This document shows positions 51,563 through 59,167 of a stretch of DNA of 64,000 nucleotides, piece after piece (position 1 is the stretch's first letter; every line of letters starts with the position of its first letter). This stretch comes from Mesonia ostreae. GTDB taxonomy: Bacteria > Bacteroidota > Bacteroidia > Flavobacteriales > Flavobacteriaceae. The position numbers were made by a program, and so were the translations under genes. Where the stretch lies: positions 1 to 64,000 of the forward strand of contig NZ_JAVRBG010000005.1 in assembly GCF_031845265.1 (NCBI RefSeq), in the 5' to 3' direction. Under the pieces are notes generated by a model, which had not been told where the DNA came from, ran no database searches, and saw nothing but the letters and a program-made list of their open reading frames with translations.

Positions 51563-52585
51563 GTGAAGAAACCTAGAGTCATTATTATTGGCGGCGGACT
51601 GGCAGGCTTAACGGCAGCCATACACTTATCTAAAGAAAATTTTGAGGTGTTACTTTTTGAAAAAGATGCCTATCCTAAACATAAAGTTTGTGGAGAATAT
51701 ATTTCTGCGGAAATAATTCCGTATATGAACAACTTAGGAATAGATTTAGAAGATTTGAAACCCAAAGAGATTCATCAACTTCTATTTTCTACGCAAAGCG
51801 GAAAAAAAACAAGAGCTACACTTCCCTTAGGAGGTTTAGGGATTAGTCGGTTTGCTTTAGATCATTTTTTAGTACAAAAAGCCATTCAAAATGGAGTGGA
51901 AGTTATTCAAGAACAAGTTTCTTCTGGTGAATTTATAGAACAAGAATTTCAGGTAGAAACTCAGTCAGGTGAGAAATATCTGGCAGATTTAGTTCTGGGA
52001 GCTTTTGGCAAACGTTCTATACTCGATAAAGAACTGAATCGTGATTTTATACAGCAAAAATCTTCATGGCTTGCCGTAAAAGCACATTATCAAAATGATC
52101 ATTTTCCAAAAAATCTTGTAGCTTTACATAATTTTAAAGGAGGTTATTGTGGTCTTTCTGCCACCGAAAATGGAGCCATAAATGTTTGCTATTTAAGTAC
52201 CTACCAAAGTTTTAAAGCGCACAAGAATTCAGAAGATTTTAAAGAAAATATACTCAGGCAAAATCCGTGTTTAGATCTATTTTTTAAAGAAAGTAAAGCT
52301 TTATTCGAAAAAGATTTAAGCATTGCCCAAATCTCTTTTCAACCCAAACCTCAAATAGAAAATCACATGTTGATGTTGGGCGACGCCGCAGGACTTATTC
52401 ATCCGCTTTGTGGAAACGGTATGGCGATGGCTATTCATAGTGCAAAATTAGCATCAGAAGCAATTATTACTTCCGTAGAAAAAAACAAGTTGAATCGGAA
52501 AATGATGAAAACCGAATATCAAAATAATTGGGACCTGCACTTTAAGAGTAGAAATTTAATGGGTAGAAGATTACAGCGGGTTTGA
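51563..52585 (+). CDS. FAD-dependent oxidoreductase of the type III PKS cluster, C-terminus cut by TGA
   Basis: The 340-aa reading belongs to the geranylgeranyl-reductase-like group of flavoprotein monooxygenases/reductases: VIIIGGGLAGLTAAIHLSKE (FAD motif), KHKVCGEYISAE (Cys-Gly-Glu-Tyr typical of the group), and MLGDAAGLIHPLCGNGMAMA (second FAD motif). A GTG at 51563 is the start. The TGA at 52583 interrupts what was a longer protein: the same frame stays open for 33 more codons to a stop that overlaps the next ATG. In phenolic-lipid clusters such a flavoprotein hydroxylates the aromatic ring; that role here is inference. The truncated protein keeps both FAD motifs and may still work. Confidence 0.85.
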   Translation: MKKPRVIIIGGGLAGLTAAIHLSKENFEVLLFEKDAYPKHKVCGEYISAEIIPYMNNLGIDLEDLKPKEIHQLLFSTQSGKKTRATLPLGGLGISRFALDHFLVQKAIQNGVEVIQEQVSSGEFIEQEFQVETQSGEKYLADLVLGAFGKRSILDKELNRDFIQQKSSWLAVKAHYQNDHFPKNLVALHNFKGGYCGLSATENGAINVCYLSTYQSFKAHKNSEDFKENILRQNPCLDLFFKESKALFEKDLSIAQISFQPKPQIENHMLMLGDAAGLIHPLCGNGMAMAIHSAKLASEAIITSVEKNKLNRKMMKTEYQNNWDLHFKSRNLMGRRLQRV

Positions 52586-52687
52586 TTAAGTCCCAATTTG
52601 GCATCAGCGTCTCAAAAAATAGTTCATTATTTTCCTAGCGTACTTCCCAAAATAATAGCTAAAACCCACGGGCAACCTATTTTATGA
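52586..52687 (+). pseudogene. severed C-terminus of the FAD oxidoreductase
   Basis: Directly in frame after the TGA (52583-52585) 33 codons read LSPNLASASQKIVHYFPSVL then PKIIAKTHGQPIL and stop at 52685-52687. The ending PxIIxKTHGxP is what I would expect for this oxidoreductase group, and the stop overlaps the methyltransferase ATG as ATGA, the classic coupling. Full length would be 374 aa. This shows the TGA is a nonsense codon (for example TTA to TGA). Confidence 0.75.
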
Positions 52688-53397
52688 AGAAATTGAATAC
52701 AAAAGAACGTTCTAAAGAAGTTGAAATCATGGATGATTTTGACTTAAAAGGGAAACAATTGGAAAGAACGCTTCGGGATTTAGAGCATATAAATGCGTGG
52801 TTGGGAGGCAACCAAATTACAATTCAAGGTTTAGCCAAACATTTAAAAAACCAGCCTAAAGACAAAGAAATTAGTATCGCCGATATTGGCTGTGGCAACG
52901 GAGCTATGCTTCGAGAAATTGCAGTTTGGGCAAAAAAAAATAAGTATAGATTAAAACTAATTGGGGTAGACGCAAATACCCACGGAATAGAAATCGCAGA
53001 TAAATTAGCAAAAAATTTTCCCGAAATTGAATTTTTAGCTTTAAATCTATTTAGTGAAGATTTTAAACAGATAAAGTTTGATGTTATTTTATGTACCTTA
53101 ACACTTCATCATTTTAAAAATGAAGAAATCATAAATATTTTGAAACTGTATACGCAGCAAGCTCGCTTGGGAGTAATTGTAAATGATTTGCAGCGAAGTA
53201 AAATAGCTTACCGCTTGTTTAAGGCTTTTTGTGGAATCTTTATTAACAATGAAATCGCAAGAAAGGATGGTTTAATTTCAATTTTAAGAGGATTTAAAAA
53301 AGAAGAATTGATAGCTTTTTCAAAACAATTACCAGCCCAAAAGCATTCGATTAATTGGAAGTGGGCATTCCGTTACCAATGGATAATTCAAAACTAA
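52684..53397 (+). CDS. SAM-dependent methyltransferase of the PKS cluster
   Basis: The 237-aa class I methyltransferase has motif I SIADIGCGNGAMLREIA (residues of about 63-80), the acidic end of strand 2 in KLIGVDANTHGIEIADKL, and motif LCTLTLHHFKNEEIINIL. Partners SrsB and BpsB methylate hydroxyls of type III PKS products in Streptomyces and Bacillus; an O-methylation of a resorcinol or pyrone is the best guess. The stop codon is immediately followed by the ATG of the PKS gene. Confidence 0.9.
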   Translation: MKKLNTKERSKEVEIMDDFDLKGKQLERTLRDLEHINAWLGGNQITIQGLAKHLKNQPKDKEISIADIGCGNGAMLREIAVWAKKNKYRLKLIGVDANTHGIEIADKLAKNFPEIEFLALNLFSEDFKQIKFDVILCTLTLHHFKNEEIINILKLYTQQARLGVIVNDLQRSKIAYRLFKAFCGIFINNEIARKDGLISILRGFKKEELIAFSKQLPAQKHSINWKWAFRYQWIIQN

Positions 53398-54450
53398 ATG
53401 AGCGTACATATTACTTGTGTAGAAAAACAATTACCTCCTTATTCTAAGGAGACTAAAGATATTTTGCCACTGGTGGAAACTTGGCTTTCGGGACAAGAAA
53501 CACGTTTTCAGCGAAAAATTGCTAAAATATTTGAAGGCGCCCAAGTAGATAAACGTTATTCCATTATGAATCCTGAAGAGGTTTTTGTAGCAACTTCCTT
53601 TGAAGATAAAAATAATATTTACGTCAGAGAAGTAAAAAAACTAGGAAGCGCTGTTTTACAAATAAGCTTGAAAAAAGCGGCTTGGAAGCCAGAATCACTA
53701 GACTTTATCATCACGGTAAGTTGTACGGGAATTATGATTCCGTCGCTCGACGCGTATTTAATCAATAAACTGAATTTAAAACAAGACATCGTTCGGCTTC
53801 CCGTAACCGAAATGGGTTGCGCCGCAGGAATTTCGGGAATTATTTACGCTCAGAATTTCCTAAAAGCTAATCCCGGCAAACGTGCTGCGGTAATCGCGGT
53901 AGAAAGTCCTACCGCCACTTTTCAACTTCAAGATTTTAGTATGGCCAATATGGTGAGTGCTGCTATTTTTGGTGATGGCGCTGCTTGCGTTTTACTTTCT
54001 TCGGAAGAAAATGCAAAAGGTCCTAAAATTATAGGAGAAGGAATGTACCATTTTTATGATACACCCAATATGATGGGTTTCGACCTGACCAATGAAGGCC
54101 TAAGAATGATTTTAGATCCTGCAGTACCAGAAACGATTGCAGAACATTTTCCGAAAATAATACACCCATTTTTGAAAGAACACGGGAGCTCCATTGAAAA
54201 ACTGAATCATCTTATCTTTCATCCCGGCGGAAAAAAAATTGTAGAAACTGTAGAAAGTTTATTTAGTGAAATGGATAAAAATATAAACGACACCAAAGAA
54301 GTTTTAAGGCTTTACGGAAATATGAGTAGCGCAACCGTTTTATACGTTTTACAACGCTTTATGGAAAAAGAAATGAGTAAAGGAGAACAAGGCTTAATGC
54401 TGAGTTTTGGGCCGGGGTTTTCTGCACAACAAATTTTATTAGAATGGTAA
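53398..54450 (+). CDS. type III polyketide synthase
   Basis: The 350-aa protein is a chalcone-synthase-like type III PKS, a homodimer that extends an acyl starter with malonyl-CoA and cyclises the chain. The catalytic triad is complete: Cys141 in TEMGCAAGISG, His275 in LIFHPGGKKIVE and Asn308 in LYGNMSSATVL. The C-terminal GLMLSFGPGFSAQQILLEW matches the family GPG loop. Bacterial relatives make alkylresorcinols or alkylpyrones from fatty acyl starters. It directly abuts the methyltransferase and overlaps the enoyl-reductase gene by 7 nt, so it is the core of the operon. Confidence 0.95.
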   Translation: MSVHITCVEKQLPPYSKETKDILPLVETWLSGQETRFQRKIAKIFEGAQVDKRYSIMNPEEVFVATSFEDKNNIYVREVKKLGSAVLQISLKKAAWKPESLDFIITVSCTGIMIPSLDAYLINKLNLKQDIVRLPVTEMGCAAGISGIIYAQNFLKANPGKRAAVIAVESPTATFQLQDFSMANMVSAAIFGDGAACVLLSSEENAKGPKIIGEGMYHFYDTPNMMGFDLTNEGLRMILDPAVPETIAEHFPKIIHPFLKEHGSSIEKLNHLIFHPGGKKIVETVESLFSEMDKNINDTKEVLRLYGNMSSATVLYVLQRFMEKEMSKGEQGLMLSFGPGFSAQQILLEW

Positions 54451-55238
54451 AAGAATTTAAAGATAAAAACCAGTGGGCAGTAATTCTTGGCGGAAGTAGT
54501 GGTTTGGGCTTAGCAAGTGCCAAAAAATTAGCATCACACGGAATGAATCTTATCATTTTGCATAGAGACCGTAAAACTAATTTAGCTGCTATTGAAAGAG
54601 AATTTGAAGTTTGTAAGAAAGAAGGAATTCAGTTGAAAAGCTTTAATATAGATGCGACCAATTCAGAAAAAATTCAAGAAAATTTATCAGAGATTAAAAG
54701 TTTACTTTCAGATAAAGGAAAAATAAAAATTTTACTGCACAGCATTGCCAAAGGAAATTTAAAACCTATGCTAGGTGAAAAAACCACCTTATCGTCAGTA
54801 GACTTTCAAATTACAATCCAAGCAATGGCGCTTAGTTTATACGATTGGGTAAAAGCCATTTTTACGGAAGAACTTTTTCATCAAGATTCGCGCATCATCG
54901 CATTTACCAGCGAAGGAAACTCAAAAGCTTGGAAAAATTATGCCGCGGTTTCTGCCGCTAAAGTTGCGTTGGAAGCGATTACTAGAAATATAGCCTTGGA
55001 GTTTGCTGCTTACGGTATAAAAGCAAATTGCATACAAGCAGGAATGACGGATACGTTCTCTTTTAGACAAATCTCTGGAAGCGAGCAATTAAAGAAATAT
55101 GCGCTTATGCGTAACCCAAATCAGCGTTTAACTACCGCTGAAGATGTAGCAAACGTGGTTTATTTATTAAGTAAAGATGAAGCCAAATGGATTACAGGAA
55201 CAACTATTCCAGTAGATGGAGGAGAACATTTGTCTTAA
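54444..55238 (+). CDS. enoyl-ACP reductase-like SDR (FabL/FabI type)
   Basis: The 264-aa SDR has VILGGSSGLGLASAKKLASH for nucleotide binding, a LLHSIAKGNLKPML segment like that of FabI/FabL, and the pair Tyr166-x6-Lys173 (NYAAVSAAKVALEAITRNIA), the spacing of enoyl-ACP reductases rather than the Tyr-x3-Lys of ordinary SDRs. The end WITGTTIPVDGGEHL is also FabL-like. It would reduce an enoyl thioester in making or tailoring the acyl chain. It overlaps the PKS gene by 7 nt. FabI-type housekeeping duty is less likely because of its place in the cluster. Confidence 0.88.
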   Translation: MVKEFKDKNQWAVILGGSSGLGLASAKKLASHGMNLIILHRDRKTNLAAIEREFEVCKKEGIQLKSFNIDATNSEKIQENLSEIKSLLSDKGKIKILLHSIAKGNLKPMLGEKTTLSSVDFQITIQAMALSLYDWVKAIFTEELFHQDSRIIAFTSEGNSKAWKNYAAVSAAKVALEAITRNIALEFAAYGIKANCIQAGMTDTFSFRQISGSEQLKKYALMRNPNQRLTTAEDVANVVYLLSKDEAKWITGTTIPVDGGEHLS

Positions 55239-55345
55239 AACATGGAGACTCTTTCTCAAAAGCAATGTGAAATTTTAATATGGAAGAAGTTTATAATTTA
55301 GGCTGTAGTTTAAAACTACATTGATAATTTGAAATTTTACACTCA

Positions 55346-55427
55346 CTTTCCTCTGGAAAGGGTTGGGGATAGGATGAGTTATAATATTTATTCTCTCATC
55401 CCTTCCTAAATCCTCCCCTGAGGGGAG
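55346..55427. repeat. imperfect inverted repeat within the PKS cluster
   Basis: Two 33-nt arms (55346-55378 and 55395-55427) match as inverted copies at about 23 of 33 positions, separated by 16 AT-rich bases. The outer end of each arm is itself a hairpin: CTTTCC-TCT-GGAAAG and CTCCCC-TGA-GGGGAG. This is the shape of a REP- or MITE-like mobile repeat. It fills the 268-bp gap between the enoyl reductase and dehydratase genes, which otherwise holds no gene. It could end or weaken transcription there. Confidence 0.6.
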
Positions 55428-55506
55428 GACTTAAAAACACCCTTCCATTAAAACTAGGAGAGCCTTAATGAGCATTAATCAAAACAAAATTTAAATTAAA
55501 ACTTCG

Positions 55507-55959
55507 ATGAATAAATTTGAAGATATCATTGCCCAACTTCCCTACACAGAGCCTTTTCTTTTTGTAAATGAAATAGAATGGGTCAATGAGGAAGAGATTA
55601 ATGGAAGTTATCGCTTTCCTAAGGATTCTTATTTCTATAAAGGTCATTTTAAAGAGCATCCGGTGACACCCGGAGTTATTTTAACCGAATGCGCTACACA
55701 AATTGGAGTGGTTTGTTTGGGTATTTTTCTAATCTCAAAAGAAGAAACTCCATTTGAAAAAGAAAAATTTCAAATAGCATTAACCTCTACCGCAATGGAT
55801 TTTTTTCTTCCTGTATATCCAGGAGAAAAAGTAAGGGTTCATGCCAAAAAAATGTATTTGAGGTTTAATAAACTTAAATGCGAAGTAAAAATGTACAATG
55901 AAGCAGAAAAGTTAATTTGCAAAGGAGAAATTGCTGGAATGATGAATCTTAAGCCATGA
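55507..55959 (+). CDS. FabZ-like 3-hydroxyacyl-ACP dehydratase
   Basis: The 150-aa hotdog-fold protein follows FabZ/FabA: LPYTEPFLFVNEIEWVNEEE, then YKGHFKEHPVTPGVILTECATQIGVV with the catalytic His47 and Glu61. It would dehydrate 3-hydroxyacyl-ACP to enoyl-ACP, the substrate of the enoyl reductase. It overlaps the ketosynthase gene by 4 nt (ATGA). Confidence 0.9.
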   Translation: MNKFEDIIAQLPYTEPFLFVNEIEWVNEEEINGSYRFPKDSYFYKGHFKEHPVTPGVILTECATQIGVVCLGIFLISKEETPFEKEKFQIALTSTAMDFFLPVYPGEKVRVHAKKMYLRFNKLKCEVKMYNEAEKLICKGEIAGMMNLKP

Positions 55960-57230
55960 AAAAACGTGTTGTAATTACTGGAATGGGCGTGGTAGCACCA
56001 AATGCGGTTGGAGTAACTAACTTTAATCAAGCCATAAAAGAAGGGAAAAGCGGCATTCGTTTTTTCCAAGAATTGGCAGATTTAAATTTTAGTTGTCAGA
56101 TAGGAGGAAAGCCAGAAATTACGGATACTTTATTAGGTGAATACTTTACATCTTTACAATTGCGCGGTTTAAAAGCCAGCGGAATAAAGTATGGAGTAAT
56201 AGCAGGAGTAGATGCTTGGAAAGATGCAGGTTTACCAATTTTTGAAGACGCTGCTCCAGATTATGAAAGCGGAATTATTTTTGGAACTGGTATTTTGGGT
56301 GTAGATAAATTTAGAGAAGCCGTTCATTTGATTGATGAAGGAAAAACCCGCAGATTGGGAAGTACCAGTGTAATTCAAACCATGGCCAGTGGAATTAGTG
56401 CTTATTTGGGCGGAATATTAGGTTGTGGAAATCAAGTGACTACCAATTCTTCGGCATGTTCAACAGGAACTGAAGCTTTAATTATGGGTGCAGAACGCAT
56501 TCAGCAAGGAAAAGCAAAACGTATGTTGGTAGGAAGTTGCGGCGATCACGGTCCGTATGTTTGGGGTGGCTTTGATGCGATGCGTATTTTACCGAGTAAA
56601 TTTAATTCAGATCCAGAAAACGCATCTCGGCCTATGAGCGTCAATGCCACGGGTTTTGTGCCCGGAAGTGGGGCAGGAGCATTACTTTTAGAAAATTATC
56701 AAACCGCCAAAGCTAGAGGAGCAAAAATTTATGCGGAAGTAATGGGAGGTGCTATAAATAGCGGCGGACAACGCTTGGGAGGAAGCATGACAGCAGCCAA
56801 TAATGAAGCTGTGCAACGTTGTATTAAATGTGCGATGGAAGAAGCGCAACTTCATTCCGAAGAAATAGATACCGTAAACGGACATTTAACAGCGACCACC
56901 AGAGATGCTGTAGAGATAGAAAACTGGACGAAAGCTTTGCAAAGAAAATCAAAAGATTTTCCCTATATCAATTCTTTAAAAGGGATGACGGGACATTGTT
57001 TAAGTGCCTCTGGAAGTATAGAATTGGTGGCGAGCGTGCTTCAGTTAAAAGAACAATTTATATTTGGGAATGTAAATTGTGAAGAAATTCACTCAGAAAT
57101 TACAGAGTTGATTTCCGAAGATAAAATTCCGCGGAAAACCATTTCAAAGGAAATTAATATTTTGGCTAAAGCTAGTTTTGGTTTTGGAGATGTAAATGCA
57201 GTGGTGATGTTAAAAAAGTTTAGTGAATAA
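55956..57230 (+). CDS. FabF-like beta-ketoacyl-ACP synthase
   Basis: The 424-aa thiolase-fold enzyme condenses malonyl-ACP with an acyl chain. The KAS II triad is complete: Cys168 in TTNSSACSTGTEAL, His310 in TVNGHLTATTRD and His347 in KGMTGHCLSASGS. The start RVVITGMGVVAPNAVGV matches FabF. It has no chain-length-factor partner in the cluster. Placed with dehydratase, enoyl reductase and ACP it forms an incomplete fatty-acid set: ketoreductase and malonyl transferase would come from the housekeeping system. Confidence 0.93.
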   Translation: MKKRVVITGMGVVAPNAVGVTNFNQAIKEGKSGIRFFQELADLNFSCQIGGKPEITDTLLGEYFTSLQLRGLKASGIKYGVIAGVDAWKDAGLPIFEDAAPDYESGIIFGTGILGVDKFREAVHLIDEGKTRRLGSTSVIQTMASGISAYLGGILGCGNQVTTNSSACSTGTEALIMGAERIQQGKAKRMLVGSCGDHGPYVWGGFDAMRILPSKFNSDPENASRPMSVNATGFVPGSGAGALLLENYQTAKARGAKIYAEVMGGAINSGGQRLGGSMTAANNEAVQRCIKCAMEEAQLHSEEIDTVNGHLTATTRDAVEIENWTKALQRKSKDFPYINSLKGMTGHCLSASGSIELVASVLQLKEQFIFGNVNCEEIHSEITELISEDKIPRKTISKEINILAKASFGFGDVNAVVMLKKFSE

Positions 57231-57270
57231 TTGAAAACTCTTAATTAAGGAGTGATTAAAAATATAAAAA

Positions 57271-57513
57271 ATGATAGAAAAAGAACTTGTAGAAAAGATT
57301 AAAAGCATTGTAAAACCCTATGTACAAAGAGAAGATGGTTTAAAAGATTTTTCTAAAGAAACAGAATTTATTAAAGATCTAGAAATTAATTCGGCTAATT
57401 TGGTAGATGTAATTTTAGATGTAGAAGATGAATTTGATATTGAAATAGACAATGATTCTATGGAAGGAATGAAAAGTGTGGGCGATGCTATAGCGATTGT
57501 AAAGAAAAAATAA
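57271..57513 (+). CDS. acyl carrier protein of the PKS cluster
   Basis: The 80-aa protein is a carrier protein with the phosphopantetheine Ser41 in DLEINSANLVDVILDVEDEF, and the acidic helix II typical of ACPs. It is less similar to the housekeeping AcpP motif DSLD (here NSAN), which fits a dedicated carrier. It lies 40 nt behind the ketosynthase gene and 3 nt before the PPTase gene. Confidence 0.9.
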   Translation: MIEKELVEKIKSIVKPYVQREDGLKDFSKETEFIKDLEINSANLVDVILDVEDEFDIEIDNDSMEGMKSVGDAIAIVKKK

Positions 57514-57516
57514 AAG

Positions 57517-58077
57517 ATGATAGGAAACGATGTGGTAGATCTTCATATGACTAAACAAGAAAGCAATTGGCAGCGCCCAAGATTTCTTGAAAAAATTTTT
57601 ACAAAAGGGGAACAAGCCAAAATTATTTCTGATAAAGATCCAAATTTCTTAGTTTGGTTGTTTTGGAGTATGAAAGAATCGGCTTATAAAGCCAATCAGC
57701 GTATAGAAAATTTAGCGCCTTAATTTAATCCTTGGGAATTGGAGTGTTCTGTTCTAGGTATTGCAGCAAAAAATATTAAAGGTATAGTTAGTTTGGGAGC
57801 AGCTCAGTTTTATACATTTTCAACTTTTAGTGACAATTGTATATATACTTGGTGTACTTCAGAAAAACATAAACAAGTCATTCATCGAAAAATAGTCTGT
57901 AAACATGTAAAAGAAGCTTTACTGAAAAGCATTTCAGAAAAAGAGCAAATTCCATGGAAGGATTTAAGTATTGTCAAAGATCAAAATCAAATTCCGCAGT
58001 TATATCTATTGAAAAAGCCATTAGGTATATCTTTTTCCATTTCTCACCATGGCGATAAGGCAGCTTTTGCATTTTAA
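57517..58077 (+). pseudogene. 4'-phosphopantetheinyl transferase with an in-frame stop
   Basis: PPTases add the phosphopantetheine arm to carrier proteins; this one should act on the ACP just upstream. One frame of 187 codons encodes IGNDVVDLHMTKQESNW (magnesium-binding Asp), the motif FWSMKESAYKANQRIENLAP with the catalytic Glu and Lys, then a TAA at 57721-57723, then FNPWELECSVLGIAAKN and SFSISHHGDKAAFAF, a normal PPTase ending. The frame is otherwise clean, so a single change (for example AAA to TAA) is enough. The stop leaves the active-site residues on a 68-aa fragment unlikely to fold. Confidence 0.85.
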
Positions 58078-58080
58078 AAT

Positions 58081-58114
58081 AAAAAAGCCGCTTATAATAA
58101 AATAAGCGACTTTT
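58081..58114. terminator. bidirectional terminator between PPTase and hpf
   Basis: AAAAGCCGCTTAT and ATAAGCGACTTTT pair with one mismatch around AATAAA, with A-runs and T-runs at the edges. It lies between the end of the PKS cluster and the convergent hpf gene. Confidence 0.75.
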
Positions 58115-58134
58115 CAAATTTACATATACTCTTA

Positions 58135-58440
58135 TTACATATGAGTACTCATTTTTTCTTTTCTTTTTTGAAGTTGTGTTTTTAAATCATTTACACATTT
58201 ACTAATTGCAGCATCAAAATTTTCTTCATTAGCACCTGCAAATATCTGTGGGCCCGGTAGACTTAATTTTATTTCGCAAAGTCGTCCTTCTTCATTTGTA
58301 GAAGATTTTTCTGTTTTAAAATAAACTTCGGCTGCTACCAAAAAGTCAAACCTGGTTTTAAGTTTATCCATTTTTTCTTTTACAAGCTCTTCTAAACGTG
58401 GACTTGCTTTTACGTGTACATAATTAAAATTAGTATCCAT
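58135..58440 (-). CDS. hpf: ribosome hibernation promoting factor (HPF/YfiA family)
   Basis: The 101-aa protein is a short HPF/RaiA protein that binds the 30S decoding site in slow growth. It has FNYVHVKASPRLEELVKEKM at the start and AEVYFKTEKSS, then KLSLPGPQIFAGANEENFDA and the helix ISKCVNDLKTQLQKRKEK, with the basic C-terminal helix that contacts rRNA. No long C-terminal domain, so it is the short form. Single gene. Confidence 0.93.
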   Translation of the reverse strand: MDTNFNYVHVKASPRLEELVKEKMDKLKTRFDFLVAAEVYFKTEKSSTNEEGRLCEIKLSLPGPQIFAGANEENFDAAISKCVNDLKTQLQKRKEKMSTHM

Positions 58441-58536
58441 AGTTAAGTTTTTTGTTGCTTCTAAGATACGTCCATTAGAGGATTTTTCCTAGAAAATTGT
58501 CAATATATTAATGTTCTTAATGTTTAAAAAAAACCT

Positions 58537-58941
58537 TTAGTTTTTCTCAATCTCACCAGTATCAAAACTAAAGAGTTTTGTGATGTCTGCAGTTTTACTC
58601 GCTTGTAAAGCTCTGTTACCACGTATGGCTATGGGAAAATATAAAACCTGAGGATTATTTTCTAAAACTCTTATGGCATCATCCTCGTCTAAGCTAACTT
58701 TTTCGGTACCAAATTTTTCCTTAAAGGCGGGATGATCTTGTTGAATAAGATCAAAGACATCTTTTCCTAACATTTTGGCAATTTCTGCCCATTCTGTACC
58801 TGTTAGTTTTGTCTTTTTTAAATCTATAGTTAATGTATCTGCTTCAGAAGCTTGTGCTGTTGCTTTACATTGTTTTCCTAATTCACTATCTGAATGAAAA
58901 ATAACCAATAGTTGTCTTTCACTTTTAGCTAATACGCCCAT
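58537..58941 (-). CDS. ArsC/Spx-like thioredoxin-fold protein
   Basis: The 134-aa protein (ATG at 58941, MGVLAKSERQLLVIFHSDS; an ATG at 58950 is also possible) has the arsenate reductase/Spx-like fold: a beta-strand, then ELGKQCKATAQASE where ArsC has its active Cys loop, and later LGKDVFDLIQQDHPAFKEKF. There is one Cys in the N-terminal region but not the CxxC or HCxxR motif, so arsenate reduction is doubtful. Relatives occur widely in Flavobacteriia, often named arsenate reductase. Function unknown. Confidence 0.8.
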   Translation of the reverse strand: MGVLAKSERQLLVIFHSDSELGKQCKATAQASEADTLTIDLKKTKLTGTEWAEIAKMLGKDVFDLIQQDHPAFKEKFGTEKVSLDEDDAIRVLENNPQVLYFPIAIRGNRALQASKTADITKLFSFDTGEIEKN

Positions 58942-59128
58942 AATTATCATTTTATATTTATCTACAAGAACGTTGAATTCTACTTTTTTTCCTAATCATT
59001 TATAAAACTATTAAGAATTTAATTGTCTTAAGTTGATTCAATAACTTCAAGACGGTATGAACTATATGATTAAATGCGATATTTATGATAAAGTAAGATT
59101 CAGCTTGAGTTTTTAACTATTAAACGCT

Positions 59129-59155
59129 TTTGTGAAAACATTTGGTTTAACTTTG
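59129..59155 (+). promoter_or_regulatory. predicted promoter of the DEAD-box helicase
   Basis: TTTG (59129-59132), 15 nt, TAACTTTG (59148-59155). The spacing is a little short. The start would fall near 59161, which favours the ATG at 59168 over the GTG at 59132 that lies inside the promoter. Confidence 0.5.
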
Positions 59156-59167
59156 CAAAAAAAAGAA

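Noticed and set aside
57721..57723. Stop-codon reassignment or programmed readthrough
   Set aside because: TAA and TGA both end many intact genes in the window, and no readthrough signal or selenocysteine element is seen.
51563..58077. Flexirubin or aryl polyene cluster
   Set aside because: There is no ammonia lyase, no DarA/DarB pair, no glycolipid acyltransferase and no ketosynthase chain-length-factor pair; the type III PKS defines another class.
59132..59167. GTG start for the DEAD-box helicase
   Set aside because: The GTG lies inside a promoter with a perfect -7 box, and the ATG at 59168 gives a normal N-terminus.
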